Source: Axinella damicornis (lineage: Eukaryota; Porifera; Demospongiae; Axinellida; Axinellidae). From it: 64,000 nucleotides of DNA. This document shows, piece after piece, positions 1 to 10,344 of the stretch (positions are counted from its first letter, which is position 1; each line of letters begins with the position of its first letter). A program made the position numbers and the translations under genes. Under the pieces are notes generated by a model. That model searched no databases and had not been told where the DNA came from. It saw only the letters and a program-made list of their open reading frames with translations. The stretch covers positions 9,786,603 through 9,850,602 of the forward strand of contig OZ007511.1 of NCBI GenBank assembly GCA_963931865.1, written 5' to 3'.

Positions 1-145
1 GGGAGGGAGGGAGGGAGGGAGGGAGGGAGGGAGGGGGGAGGGAGGGAGGGAGGGAGGGAGGGAGGGAGGGAGGGAGGGGGGAGGGAGGGAGGGGGGGGGG
101 GGGGGGGGGGGAGGGAGGGAGGGAGGGAGGGAGGGAGGGAGGGAG
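1..145. repeat. GGGA microsatellite with poly-G core
   Basis: The left edge is an uninterrupted (GGGA)n array with a central run of about 20 G. It lies just downstream (minus strand) of the SH2 exon. Such tracts often collapse in assembly, so the true length is uncertain. Confidence 0.95.
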
Positions 146-207
146 GCAGCTACATGTATGCTTCTTGCATGTTGATGTAGTGCCATGTTTGCAATGAGTT
201 CCCATAC

Positions 208-1453
208 CCGAGTCTCCACTGATGATCGGCTGGTTGTCAAAGTGTTCCATGAGAGTATCAGCATCTGGAAACTTCCCAAGACCAAAACAGAAGTGGTGTC
301 CATCCCAGATGACACGATAGTGCTTCACAGAGTTCTTACATCTGTAGGTAGAAGGGAAGGAGAGGTGGGAGGGAGAGGTGGGGGAAGGTGGGAGGGAGAG
401 GTGGGGGAAGGTGGAGGGAGAAGGGGTAGGAAGGGGAGAGGAGGGCAGGAGGGGGGACAAGAGGAGGAGGCAGCAGAGAAGGGAGAGGAGGATAAGATGG
501 GAGTCAAACTAAGAGACCGTTGGGGTATACAGATGGGGTACCTCACAGTGCAGTGAGTCAGCTGATCACATGAACTACACACCTCACAGTGTCAGGAGGT
601 CATGATCAGCTGATCACACGACCTAGCTACCTCACAGACAGTGTCAGGAGGTCAGCTGATCACATGACCTACCTCACTGAGAATGTCAGGGGGTCAGCTG
701 ATCACATGACCTACCTCACTGAGAATGTCAGGGGGTCAGCTGATCACATGGCACACCTCACAGAGAATGTCAGGGGGTTGCGTTGGTTAAGCTGACTGTC
801 ACATGACTGATCACATGACTTACCTCACAGAGAGTGTCAGTGAGTCGGTGTTGGTCAAGCTATCTCGCAGGAGGTAGGTTCCATCAGAGATCTCTCTGGA
901 CATGAGCATGCTCTCTGCAATGTGTCGCGATATGCCAGGATGGTACCACCTGTATGTGTGTGTGTGTGTGTGTGCATGTGTGTGTGTGTGTGGGTGTGTG
1001 GGTGTGCGTGTGTGTGTAGGTGATAGGTAGAACATTGTGTGTTTGTGAGATGCACGTTAGGGTACATGTATGACGAATGTGTGTGTGTGTGTGTGTAGGT
1101 GTGTGTTGGTGTGTGTGTGTGTGTGTGTGTGTAGGTGTGTGTTGGTGTGTGTGTGTGTGTGTGTGTGTAGGTGTGTGTGTGTAGGTGTGTGTTGGCAGGA
1201 GTGGAATGTCTCTTTGCCATGTGTCTCATTGTTTTATGCAAGCTGAGTGCGTCAAGAATACTGAGTTTTACAGAGGTATGCAAGCTGAGTGCATCAAGAA
1301 TACTGAGTTTTACAGAGGTATGCAAGCTGAGTGCATCAAGAATACTGAGTTTTACACCACTGAGGTAAACCTTTGATGGTGCCAGTGTGAAGTGTCAGCT
1401 CGTCAAGATCCATGATCCATGCAACAGTGTACGTAGCTATAAAGTCCCCAGTG
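208..1453 (-). CDS. SH2-domain protein, partial (DAPP1-like SH2), runs off left edge
   Basis: Minus-strand exons encode a split SH2 domain, a phosphotyrosine-binding module of cytoplasmic signalling proteins. Exon 824-949 gives the N-terminal half: WYHPGISRHIAESML, then SDGTYLLRDS with the FLVR-type arginine, ending TLSV. Exon 208-341 gives the C-terminal half: SVKHYRVIWDG, FGLGKFPDADTLMEHF, NQPIISGDSG. The junction restores LSVRCKNSVKHY in frame. A third candidate exon, 1358-1453, ends in phase 2 and would join as LPQW-WYHP; its border is weaker. The spacing and the KHY, FGLGKF and NQPIISG stretches resemble the SH2 of DAPP1/Bam32, from memory of that family. A PH domain, if there is one, would lie outside the window. 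The start codon is not seen. Confidence 0.72.
360..500. repeat. purine-rich GGGAGAGGTGG tract
   Basis: A degenerate GA-rich array lies in the SH2 gene intron immediately upstream (minus sense) of exon 208-341. It supplies an extreme pyrimidine tract on the coding strand before the acceptor. Confidence 0.8.
575..830. repeat. minisatellite of about 42-48 bp
   Basis: Five or more imperfect units contain ACCTCAC, GAGAATGTCAGG and TCAGCTGATCACATG. The last unit overlaps the donor end of the SH2 exon that finishes at 824, whose complement reads CTCACAGAGAGTGTCAG. The array therefore looks like repeated duplication of the exon-intron border. Confidence 0.85.
953..1195. repeat. (TG)n microsatellite, interrupted
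   Basis: TG/GTGTGG repeats flank about 65 bp of unique sequence. On the minus strand this is the (CA)n tract just upstream of the SH2 exon acceptor near 950. Confidence 0.95.
1238..1357. repeat. 42-bp tandem repeat, about 2.9 copies
   Basis: Copies begin at 1238, 1280 and 1322 with GCAAGCTGAGTGC and contain AAGAATACTGAGTTTTAC. Period 42 keeps an open 14-residue repeat on either strand, but nothing else suggests coding. Confidence 0.93.
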
Positions 1454-1484
1454 CTGGTGAGGGATAGGACTTCAAGGGGTGGTG

Positions 1485-1530
1485 TAGCCTCGGTCCCAGG
1501 CTCTCTCCTCAGAGCCTGGGAACGAGGCTA
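1485..1530. mobile_element. 46-bp foldback element with 9-bp target duplication
   Basis: TAGCCTCGGTCCCAGGCTCT and its near complement ending CCTGGGAACGAGGCTA form a hairpin. Both flanks read GGGGTGGTG (1476-1484 and 1531-1539), an exact 9-bp target duplication. Member of the window-wide TAGCCTCGTTCCCAGG family. Confidence 0.88.
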
Positions 1531-1959
1531 GGGGTGGTGGTGGTGATGGTGGGAGGGAAGTAAATGACCCCACACCTTCTAGCTATGTTATGACCACACT
1601 GACTACTGGGCATCCACCACATTAATGTCTAAACCTGAAGTAGTGGGTCGAATACCTCCAAAAGCTTACTATGCTATGCATGACTTCAAAATAAATTATC
1701 TAAGTCACTACACTCGACTCTGTCTAGTCTATTTGCAGTAGTTCTACACGTAATGGCGGAATACTGACCTCACCCTCATTCCAAAGCTTCAGAAGGAGCA
1801 TGCCAATTTCACAGAATAGCCTGTCGCCTCTTCACTACAGCAAGGTCCGCTACCACAGTACCATGCCGCGCCAGTGTCTCGCAACCCGTTTATTGACTGC
1901 AGCCGTGACCTTTGAACCGCGGAGGCGCGCGCAACCGGAAGCGGGTTTAAAAGCTGAAT

Positions 1960-2273
1960 TTGTAGCAAGTTTTGGCGGGAAGTCGGGATGGCACACTCGC
2001 TAAGCACTTGCTTTGCAGCCTGGGGGTTGAGTGTTCGTCTCCCCAATAACCAAGTACGAGTCTGGGCCACTCCGTACACACCGGTTCCTGACTTCCCCGC
2101 CTAGCAGCCGGAGTACGCCGGTTCCCATCTGACCACCGAAGCTAAAGAAAGGTGTTCTGGTTGAAAGCAGGTTAGCCTCCTGTGATTCCAGTCACCGACG
2201 CCTATCCAGCGCTCCTGAGGCTTACACTTCGGTGTCTGACCTGTCACGGAGGGGTAGGTGTGTTGCTAGGTTG
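1960..2273 (+). mobile_element. SINE-like element, copy 1
   Basis: It matches 3974-4288 in opposite orientation over about 310 bp. The head GGCACACTCGCTAAGCACTTG followed by GGGGGTTGAGTGTTCGTCTC resembles a tRNA-type A box and B box with a TΨC-like stem, which suggests a tRNA-derived SINE. The end reads GTGTTGCTAGG and passes into a pyrimidine-rich tail. Part of the tRNA-like fold is degenerate. Confidence 0.5.
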
Positions 2274-2275
2274 TA

Positions 2276-2590
2276 TTTTTTCTTTTTTTCCCCCCTTCTT
2301 TTTTTCTTTTGGCATTCAGGGCTGCTATATATAGTATAAGTATAGCTTATTCTTTTTTTTTCTTTTTTCCCCCCTTTCTTTTTTTGTTCTTTTGGGTGTG
2401 TTCAATCGGGGCTGCTAGACTATATAGGCTTATTCTTTTTTTTCCTTTTCTTTTTCCCCCCCTTTCTTTTTTTTTCTTTTGGGTGTGTTCATCCAGGGCT
2501 GCTACAAGTAGACTATATATAGGCTTATTTTTTCCCCCTTTCTTTTGGGTGTGTTCATTCGGGGCTGCAACAAGTATAGGCTTACTCTCC
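2276..2590 (+). repeat. about 85-bp tandem repeat, pyrimidine-rich
   Basis: Four imperfect copies of a T/C-rich stretch end in TTTTGGGTGTGTTCA, GGGGCTGCTA and a TATAGGCTTATT motif. It directly follows the SINE-like copy, so it may have grown from that element's tail. Confidence 0.75.
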
Positions 2591-3944
2591 CTTCAGCTGA
2601 TTTTGCTGTTCATCTACATGCATTGCAATATTGTTTCCTTTCACATGACTTATAGTTATCGACACATGCGTATCCCCGCCCCCACTGATAGACAGCTGTT
2701 CACACTAGATTTTCTATTCGGCTATAGCACGTTTACTCACACAATCATAACATAGCCATGCACAGATCGTGCTTTATATACGTTGCAAAGTCATAAAACC
2801 TATAGCCGGCCCCTAGTAACAGTATTGTCTGGCCCATGGGGAATAAACACAGGAACTAATTATCACTGCAGCCGTCATCGCCTGAAGTACATTCTGATAA
2901 GAGTTAGCATGCAACTAATAATTTCAGGGTGCAGGTGGGTCTTGTCAGGTAAATTGTCTGATGCCATTGTACGACCTTAGTTTCAGCTGAAGATTATATT
3001 ATGATTGTCAAAAACATGCACCGTCCAAATGGGTCATCCTGTACAGCTATGGAGTTAGGTAAGAGAAAGGTAACATTTATAGTTTGTGAATCATGTATGA
3101 CTTGCAACTTTGGGGCGCCTGCAAATTAATTTTAACTGCATGCCTGTATTACTATGATGAAAAGACTAGCACCATGCACCTCCACTTAAACCCAGTCCAT
3201 ATAGATCGATCATTATGCAGAAGTATAGGCTGTGCCAAAAGCCCTTTCACATGATTCATAAGTCACAAATAGTTCGTTCTTAGCCTTTTTGTGTCCTGTT
3301 ATGAAGTTAGTACGTACTACATGCAAGTAACATTAACAAGCGCTGAGTCAAGGAAGAAAGATCGAGGAAAATTATAATATCGATGGCTCCTGCTGAGGAC
3401 ATTGCAACAACTTGAGGAGTCTTCTTACGTACCTTTGGAAGTGTGCTGGCTACTACTTTCTTGTAGTGATTCCAATAATTCGGCCAAGAGTAATAATTAT
3501 TTTGGTGTTTGACTTAGAATTGACTGGAAATGGGGTGGTGTTGGAATAATTAGTTCTGTAGACCATGCAGTTCTGCGAACCAGCTAGGCAGTGAGAAGCC
3601 GGGCTCAGTATAGTCCTCCATAAAGGGGGGACATCCCCCTTTATTATTGCAGGTCCACATCCCAAGGCCTGCGCCTACCTCCTCCAGAGAATCTTCATTG
3701 CTCTTCAGCACAAGGGAATGCAGCTGGTGTTGGGAAGCACTGCAGCCAACTGCATGCACTATGTTTAATGAATTAATACTTTGTTTGTGAAAAACAACAA
3801 GAGCAGCATGCAACTGAGTATATACCTACTTATTCAATTCTCTCAGCTAACCTAGCTACTATTCTGCTAGCATAAATTATTCCTGTAAGGCGTACCCATG
3901 CAGTTCTATAGCTAGTAGCTAATTTATGGCACTGAAATTTTGAA
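2591..3944. other. gene-poor stretch
   Basis: No convincing gene. A short exon-like stretch at 3652-3769 (plus strand) follows an acceptor-like ATTATTGCAG and ends at a TAA; it is recorded under findings. The rest is AT-rich sequence. Confidence 0.5.
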
Positions 3945-3972
3945 AGGGGGGGGGGGGGGGGGGGGGGGGGGG
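3945..3972. repeat. poly-G tract
   Basis: About 25 consecutive G directly abut the second SINE-like copy. Confidence 0.95.
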
Positions 3973-3973
3973 A

Positions 3974-4288
3974 ACATCCTAGCAACACACCCATCCCTCT
4001 GTGGCAGGTCAGACACCGAAGTGTGCAGCCTCAGGAGCATTAGATAGGCGTGACTGGAATCACAGGAGGCTAACCTGCTTTCAACCAGACACCTTTAGCT
4101 TCGGTGGTCAGATGGGAACCGGCGTACTCAAGCTGCTAGGAGGGGAGTTGAGAACCGGTATGTACGGAGGGGCCCGACCTCGTACTCGGTTACGTTAATT
4201 ATTGGGAGGCGAACACTCAGACCCCAGGCTGCTAGACAAGTGTACGTGTGCCATCCCGACTTCCCGCCAAAACCTTGTGCCAATTCGG
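3974..4288 (-). mobile_element. SINE-like element, copy 2 (inverted)
   Basis: This is the reverse-complement partner of 1960-2273. It shares CCTAGCAACACACC, GGTCAGACACCGAAGTG, the CACAGGAGGCTAACCTGCTT block and CATCCCGACTTCCCGCC. Divergence with several small indels shows the copies are old. The two copies form a 310-bp inverted repeat around 1.7 kb. Confidence 0.55.
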
Positions 4289-4815
4289 TATTTGAGCCAC
4301 ATCCGGCCGGCTGGCATATTGCACGCGCCACCTTGACTTCCCGCCAAAAAACTTCGTTCAAATTTAGAATCTCACCCTACTTCGAAAGCTCAAGTACGAG
4401 CATGTCCATCTCATAGCGCCGCTGTCTCGTCCAAATATCGTCGAATGGCTCTAGCTTGCATGCCTCTTCACAGAGTGAGCTACTTGAACCGAACCCTGCA
4501 TGCATGCCATGTCGACGTCAGCATGCAAAGTCTGCCGCCCAGTGCTGGTGGTGCTCAATGCAGTGCTGAGTTGAAAAGGGTTAGTGAGCTCAGTATATAG
4601 TCATGCAGACTTTGGTGTAAGATGACTACAATTTTGCCTCTATGGCGACTATGCCTAAAGGTAAGATAATGCATGAGCCAATCATTTTTGCCTTTGTACG
4701 CCAAGGCTGTATATATAGGTGCATACTATCGACAGCATTTTATGCCACTGAAGTTGGCGGCAAATGTTGTGAAGCACCATGACCACCTTATGTATGCATA
4801 AAGGGTTTCACCAAC

Positions 4816-5062
4816 CAGGGTTTCATCTAGAAAAAAATGTTTGGGGGGGAAGTAGTGGCAAGTGCCGTGCAAAATGTTTTGAGGTTAATTAATTCCCCAG
4901 AAGAGGTGTGGCCTACAGCAGTATCTGAGTCCTAATATGGTATTACCTATGATGTAATGATAATATTATAGTCAATCTCTTCTTTGGGGGGGAAGCTAGA
5001 CTGTTTGGGGGGGAAGCTTCCCCCCTGCCCCCCCCCCCCCCCCCCCAGTAGATGAAACCCTG
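4816..5062. mobile_element. inverted-repeat element with CAGGGTTTCATCT ends
   Basis: It begins CAGGGTTTCATCT and ends AGATGAAACCCTG, with G-rich and C-rich inner arms that can pair. 24325-25098 has the same kind of ends, so this is a family. No clear target duplication is visible. Confidence 0.65.
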
Positions 5063-5740
5063 ACAACGATCTAACTTATAATTGGGTGCATGGCTTCGTT
5101 TTGCAAGTCACAGTTTCGACAAGGAACAGCGACATGTGCCACTGAACCATATTTCTGACCTGGACATTGCCAGTCAATGCATGAAGGTAACCCTAAAATC
5201 TTCTCTTCATGAATAAACTGTGGTGGTCACAAGAATTTACGCCAACTTCAGTGCAAAAATTGTAACGCAACAGCCTTAGTGTAAACTATTTATATATGTA
5301 GAGTGAGAGCCTCTTGTGGTCATGCAACTCAGTCTCTTTGTTATAAATGTAACCTTGTTGGTGTGTTGCTGTTCTGAAGCTCTAAGGATCGATGCCTGCC
5401 TGCCTGGAGGCTTGTCACCAGTTCCAGAGTCCACTACTGTCTCAGTCCCATGCATGACTCCCATCATTGCTGCAGGACTGGACCCCTCAGTCAACATGGA
5501 ATGGGGACTGCCAAACGGATTGATGGGGTGCTAGTCATAGTTCTCTCTATGGTAGCTACTGCTGTCCATTTGATGGCTGTCTTGCGTGGTGATGGCTGAT
5601 AGCTAGCTGCTGTGTTAGTCCCATCACGCCGCCACCGTCCTCCACAGAAACAATCACCCAGATGATGTCTGCATATCAAAAAGACAAAACAGATACTAGC
5701 TAATGTACAATGTACAATGTAGTAGGTGCATGTGAAACTT

Positions 5741-5900
5741 TACACCGCCACACTCCACCATCACCCCTGCCTACTTAAAAACGTGTGCATAATTATACAC
5801 CACCACACCCCATCATCACCCCTGCCTACTTAAAAACGTGTGCATAATTATATTGTATACCGCCACACTCCATCATCACCCCTGCCTACAACGTGTGCAT
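5741..5900. repeat. 55-60-bp tandem repeat, 3 copies
   Basis: Units contain ACACCGCCACACTCCA, TCATCACCCCTGCCTAC and AACGTGTGCATAATTAT. The third copy has lost the TTAAA segment. Confidence 0.9.
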
Positions 5901-5942
5901 GTTGTAGCTACATAGCTAGGTCTAGTTGCTATGGTACCTAAT

Positions 5943-6322
5943 CAGTGGCGTAGCCAGAAATGTAGAATTGGTAGGGCACTACAGGGGCACGCTGCCGAAG
6001 GCAGCGTATAGAGGCGCGTAGCGCCGATCAGTCCGCGCGAAGCGCGGTAAAAAATTTTCACCTTCACTTTTCAGTTATCAACATGCATGGGCTCTCGTGG
6101 CACCTTCACATCTATGGACAGTCAGTGCCTTCTGCAGTCACGGTGCTACTGTGTAGCTCTGATCCTTTGGTGACGTCCTGCAGTCAATTTTATACTGAAC
6201 TCCGCACCGCGCGCGCTGCACTGGTACCTTGTTAACTACTGTTTAACGTTGGGGCACACCTCCAATGGTAGGGCACAACCCCCAATTGGTAGGGCACGTG
6301 CCCCAGCTTGGCTACGCCACTG
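5943..6322. mobile_element. hAT-like MITE with 8-bp target duplication
   Basis: Ends are CAGTGGCGTAGCCAG and TTGGCTACGCCACTG. Both flanks read TACCTAAT (5935-5942 and 6323-6330), an exact 8-bp duplication. TIRs starting CAGTGGCG with 8-bp duplications are typical of hAT-type non-autonomous elements. There is no transposase. GTAGGGCAC motifs lie just inside both ends. Confidence 0.88.
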
Positions 6323-6376
6323 TACCTAATTGCAAATAATTTGTATTTGTGCATGAGTGCATGACATGAGACCATG

Positions 6377-6534
6377 TAGCCTCGTACCCAGTCCCTAGCC
6401 TCGTTCCCAGGCCCGCGCGCCGTTTCGGTTGCACGAAAGAACGCGGGGCCTGGGAACGAGGCTACCCAGTCCCACGCCCAGCTTTTCGTCTAAGCAGCGA
6501 CGAAAAGCTGGGCGTGGGACTGGGTACGAGGCTA
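6377..6534. mobile_element. foldback element interrupted by a second foldback
   Basis: The outer element begins TAGCCTCGTACCCAGTCCC and ends GGGACTGGGTACGAGGCTA, with CGCCCAGCTTTTCGTC arms. Its flanks are both GAGACCATG (6368-6376, 6535-6543), a 9-bp target duplication. The left arm is interrupted by another member at 6396-6464. Confidence 0.92.
6396..6464. mobile_element. nested 69-bp foldback element
   Basis: TAGCCTCGTTCCCAGGCCC pairs with GGGGCCTGGGAACGAGGCTA. Its own 9-bp target duplication, CCCAGTCCC, lies at 6387-6395 and 6465-6473 inside the host foldback arm, so it inserted later. Confidence 0.92.
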
Positions 6535-6862
6535 GAGACCATGCACGCGCTGTGCATTGCATGTTTGTGTCTTCGTGTGTGCAATCGCCTAGCGTAGCAC
6601 TAGCAGACTACGGATTTCTCGGAAGCAGCAAGCGTCCCGAAGATGGTGCCAGGTCTGCGCGCTCCACCGTCATTCAAGCACTCCTGCTGTGTCTTGTTTC
6701 CTGTTCCTGCAGCTACTCACACGAAGAGATTCTTCCTGCTCACTAAGAAACTCCGGAAGTAGTAGCTGTAGTAAAGCCTTGATATGAATACAAAATGCCC
6801 GGCCTGATTAGGCCTATGAGTCACTGGACTAGTACAAAAATTGGTAACAATTTACAAACCGA

Positions 6863-7660
6863 TTAAATATTTAAGAGCCTACATCTAGCTTTATACATGT
6901 TATATAGATTTTTACTTATTATACCACTATGTTTAGTCGCACAAAGAATATATTTAAATTTGTCGATAAAGGGGAGGGAATCATCCAAATAAGATAAACA
7001 GCTAAAAAAGTGATATCTCAGATCTTCTAGAGCAGGGCACTCCATTACGAAATGGAATTCAGTTTCCACAGAATTTAGCAGACACAATTTGCAAGTCCGG
7101 AGGTGGTAGCTATGGGGTCTTTGGATCGAGCTCGGTAGCGACCAGTCTCGACATGAAGCAGGAGGCAACCCCCACGGAGGGCAGCCATGACCCACCGGTG
7201 TCCCTTGCAGAGGATATTACGCATGTAGCTCTCAGGTCCAGGATTTTGTTTTATTATCCTATAGTTATGTAACCTACCCCCTGAGTCAGTACTATAGGCA
7301 TTTGGATTCCAGATACGCACTTTCCAGTTAAAATTAGCCCTATCAGTAAGCTTAGCAATGATTATGGTTTGAAACTCCCTAGCAGCTATATAGGCTTGTT
7401 ACATTGTCTGGGTTTAAATGGCCAAGGTTAATGTGGGTAAGTAACTTCTTAACATGGAAACACCAGGAGGATTTGCCCTTATTGGCTAGTGCTAATGACC
7501 AGTTAAAAATCTTAATCTTTTTAGTAAGCCGACTACCATCCATTGTAGCGAGGCGGTACCAAAGTTTAAGCCTCTCAAACTGGTGTCTACATGAGACTGG
7601 GATCCATCCCGAGTCACCCTCCAGGAGATCCACTGGACAATTTTTACCAACACCCATTAT
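6863..7660 (-). pseudogene. non-LTR retrotransposon remnant, C-terminal end
   Basis: Minus-strand frames carry the tail of a non-LTR reverse transcriptase polyprotein. The upstream part (7379-7657) reads WIPVSCRHQFERLKLWYRL, then RLTKKIKIFNWS. The downstream part (6863-7320) has RIWNPNAYSTDSGG, YMRNILCKGHRWVMAALRGG and a cysteine/histidine knuckle CKLCLLNSVETEFHFVMECP of the kind found after the RT in such elements. The pieces lie in different frames with stops between them, so it is dead. The RT catalytic core is absent (5' truncation). It abuts a pogo-like MITE piece. Confidence 0.7.
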
Positions 7661-7846
7661 GTGTCAAATTGATAGAATGACTGTTGCAGTATGGCTCTCG
7701 TATATTTGCATGTCTAGGGTGGGCCTACTTTCGAGTCAAGGGTGGGCCTATTTTCGGGAGAGGGGTCCTCGAAAATACGCCCACCCCCCTCTTTGAGCAG
7801 ATTCTAAATTCATCGCCCATGGGCGTATTTTCTCGAGACTACGGTA
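7661..7846. mobile_element. pogo-like MITE fragment
   Basis: It ends GGGCGTATTTTCTCGAGACTACGGTA and matches the inner part of the full copy at 31810-32844 in opposite orientation, including the CACCCTTGACTC and AGGGGTCCTCGAAAATACGCCC blocks. The other end is missing. Confidence 0.7.
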
Positions 7847-8149
7847 GATTCCATTGACCGTACACGCTCTCCAATGGCTTTGGTACAGCTCAGGTACCAC
7901 GGTGACAGGGCTCATTAACCACACTCACACCAGTGGACTAGGATACAACCAGGGTGATCCTGGGATGGAAGTCAGACCTTTATGCAAGTCCGGGAGTGAT
8001 GCTGAAATCCGGAATAAAAGATTGGACGGGGAATGGCTTGGGAACAAGGCTGCTATGCATGGTCACCCTGACTAGCCATATAGCTAGTTGCAGCTGGTTC
8101 CAAGGGTGGTACATTATTTATGGTTACATGCACTTATCGTCTTGATCTA

Positions 8150-8210
8150 TAGTCTCAGAACCAGACCCTATAACTATCCTCTGGCATTATAGGATCTGGG
8201 AACGAGACTA
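8150..8210. mobile_element. degenerate foldback element
   Basis: TAGTCTCAGAACCAGACCCTATAA pairs imperfectly with the end GATCTGGGAACGAGACTA. It fits the foldback family with a TAGTCTC variant end; no target duplication is recognisable. Confidence 0.55.
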
Positions 8211-9350
8211 GTGCGACACTTGATAGTCGACGTACGGTAGGGTTTTGGCTGGCCTAGGCTATAGGAGGTTTCAACTGTATAAACCGGATGAGCGGTCCTC
8301 CCCAAACAGTTAACAAGATGATCATATGGGTGTGTGCTCATCCCGAGCTAGCCGCCCTTCGGCCCGAACGCTAAAGGAGGCCCACCGATGACATAACATT
8401 TGAGCGTTCGAAGTCGCTATACGTCCCTGGCGGCTGAGGAGGAATGAAGGAGACCACACATGTATTCACGTCCGTCGTCGACATGCGAGGGAGGGAGACT
8501 ATGCATGGAATGTTTATCTTTAGACGTCACAATACACATCTAATGATTCTCGCATATCCATTCGATATCTGGGATTGGGTCTGGGAACGAGATCGAGACT
8601 ACGGAATGCACCTAAATTTATCTTTTTCGTACGGTCGGGTCGGGAAACATCCCAGAAAAAACTCCTGGGTAATCGGTGCTTATCGCATACCGGACGAACC
8701 AATCGAGGAACTCGCCATCGATCTAGCTATAGCTAGCTGTCTAGTCTACAAAGTTGTAACTTTGGAGCGACCCTACCGGCAGGATAAAGATCAAGATCTC
8801 TGGTAGTCTGGATCTTCTCTGTCTTGACGAAGCTTGAAGGCATGGATCCCGCACTTCGTAAGTTAGATTCCTATTTCCGTGTACAGATAACAACTATGGT
8901 CTACATTATATATACGGCCATGATTGAGTTGTAGATTTTAGAACTACGTTACATAAATCGTAGTGTAAACTAGTGTGTAGATAGAAAAGAGATGACTGTC
9001 TAGTCTCGCGGCCTTCCAGTTGTTTGTGTGCGAACCCTGAGTGATACAGATTCTGACGAGTGGCCGTGTTATTAGATTTTGGTCAATTGAATATGATGTA
9101 CCGCTTCAGTGGCCTGCTGCAGTTAGAAATGAGGGGACACCGGACTAGTAAACTGACTCGGATACAAAAGAACAAAGCCTACCAAGAATGACTCTATGAT
9201 GCAAACTTCTTCAAACAAGATTACTACTTGTGTTTTTTTGGCCGGATTCTTACTCTAGCTAGCTAGTAGGGCAAAGATAGTCCATATAAAGTGAATAATT
9301 CCTGGGCTCAGTGGAGGACATGGAGATATGACTGTACGTACCGTCATGAT
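8211..9350. other. gene-poor stretch
   Basis: The only long open frame (8444-8806, plus, 120 codons) shows no recognisable domain, no splice context and no homologue in the window. Otherwise it is unique-looking sequence. Confidence 0.4.
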
Positions 9351-9654
9351 TATAGACCCGTTGCAGCTGACGTCATCAAATTGAGAATGGACACCAACAT
9401 GGCGGCTATTTAGCGTTCTTGGAGATAGCAGCTTCTATGGCGATCTCGGTGAACACAACAATGCTTCTAGTATGTGTTGAGTCAAACGAAATGTGATTGC
9501 TACGTAGGCTATATGAACACTTACCAGTGACGCAGGACACGTTTTGATCGATACTGCATATAAAGCCAATGTATTTCGGTGCACCAAGATGGCAGCTTCT
9601 GGATAGTATACGGAAATTCCACAGAAAATGTGACGTAACTGCAACGGGTCTATA
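9351..9654. mobile_element. 304-bp MITE with TATAGACCCGTTGCAG ends
   Basis: It begins TATAGACCCGTTGCAGCTGACGTCA and ends TGACGTAACTGCAACGGGTCTATA. The terminal TA pair may be a TA target duplication. It has no coding capacity. Confidence 0.75.
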
Positions 9655-10019
9655 CTTTTACTAACCCAAGTGTGTGGGTTTGATGCTGATGTGGTGGAGT
9701 ACTTTGTCTTTTTGCCCTCCTTGTGAGTCCCCCTTCATTCCTGATCTGCTGGTAACGAGACTAAAATTGATTTCGGATGTTTGCTAGTGCAGCTGTGTGT
9801 GTCTTAATTAGATGAACCATAAGGCTAGCCACGTGTGGGCAGACTTGGACCTGTATAGTAGCAACTGGTGGATGCAATCAGACTCTGCCTGGGGTACGTG
9901 GAGTAACTCATGATTCTGAAAGTTCAGGAGCTTATGAGCGCTGCGAAGGCTCCTGGTCTACCATACCAGCAAGCTGCAACAGCTAGGTTTTGCCGCTTGT
10001 GTGTTTGTAGGATTCAGTA

Positions 10020-10200
10020 CAGTATACAGCGGATTGCACTTCCGTTCAAAAATTTGGTAAATTTTTGCGCAAACTGCGATCTGCAAGTATGATGATCGAC
10101 ACTCACGCAATATGCCCGCAACTTCCGGACTCCAGAGTGTTCCGGGTCGTGTCATTTCCGTGAAGCTACACCCACAGGAAGTTCTTGCCGCTAACTTATA
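10020..10200 (-). repeat. dispersed repeat, copy matching 49895-50075
   Basis: On the minus strand it reads GGCAAGAACTTCCTGTGGGTG, a GGAGTCC segment and a TTTGAACGGAAGTGCAATC end. A diverged copy is at 49895-50075 on the plus strand. Origin unknown. Confidence 0.6.
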
Positions 10201-10249
10201 GCATGGTCACGGAATCCGCGAATGTTCAAACTGAAGTGCAATCTGCTGT

Positions 10250-10344
10250 TAGCCTCGTTCCCAGTCCCACGCCCAGCTTTTCGTCGCTTGCAGTACGGTA
10301 CTGCAAGCAACGAAAAGCTGGGCGTGGGACTGGGAACGAGGCTA
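10250..10344. mobile_element. 95-bp foldback element with exact 9-bp target duplication
   Basis: Near-perfect arms TAGCCTCGTTCCCAGTCCCA and CGCCCAGCTTTTCGTCGCTT pair around a short loop. The flanks at 10241-10249 and 10345-10353 are both ATCTGCTGT. The near-identical arms suggest a recent insertion. Confidence 0.93.

Noticed and set aside
855..1325. 156-codon minus-strand frame rich in His-Thr
   Set aside because: Translation of (CA)n microsatellite plus the 42-bp repeat.
5322..5534. 70-codon plus-strand frame with a signal-peptide-like start (MQLSLFVINVTLLVCCC)
   Set aside because: No splice or homology support; the minus strand at 5333-5525 is equally open and protein-like (a PST-rich stretch), so neither strand can be called.
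8444..8806. 120-codon plus-strand open frame
   Set aside because: No recognisable domain, no splice context and foldback-like GTCTGGGAACGAGA words inside; probably chance.
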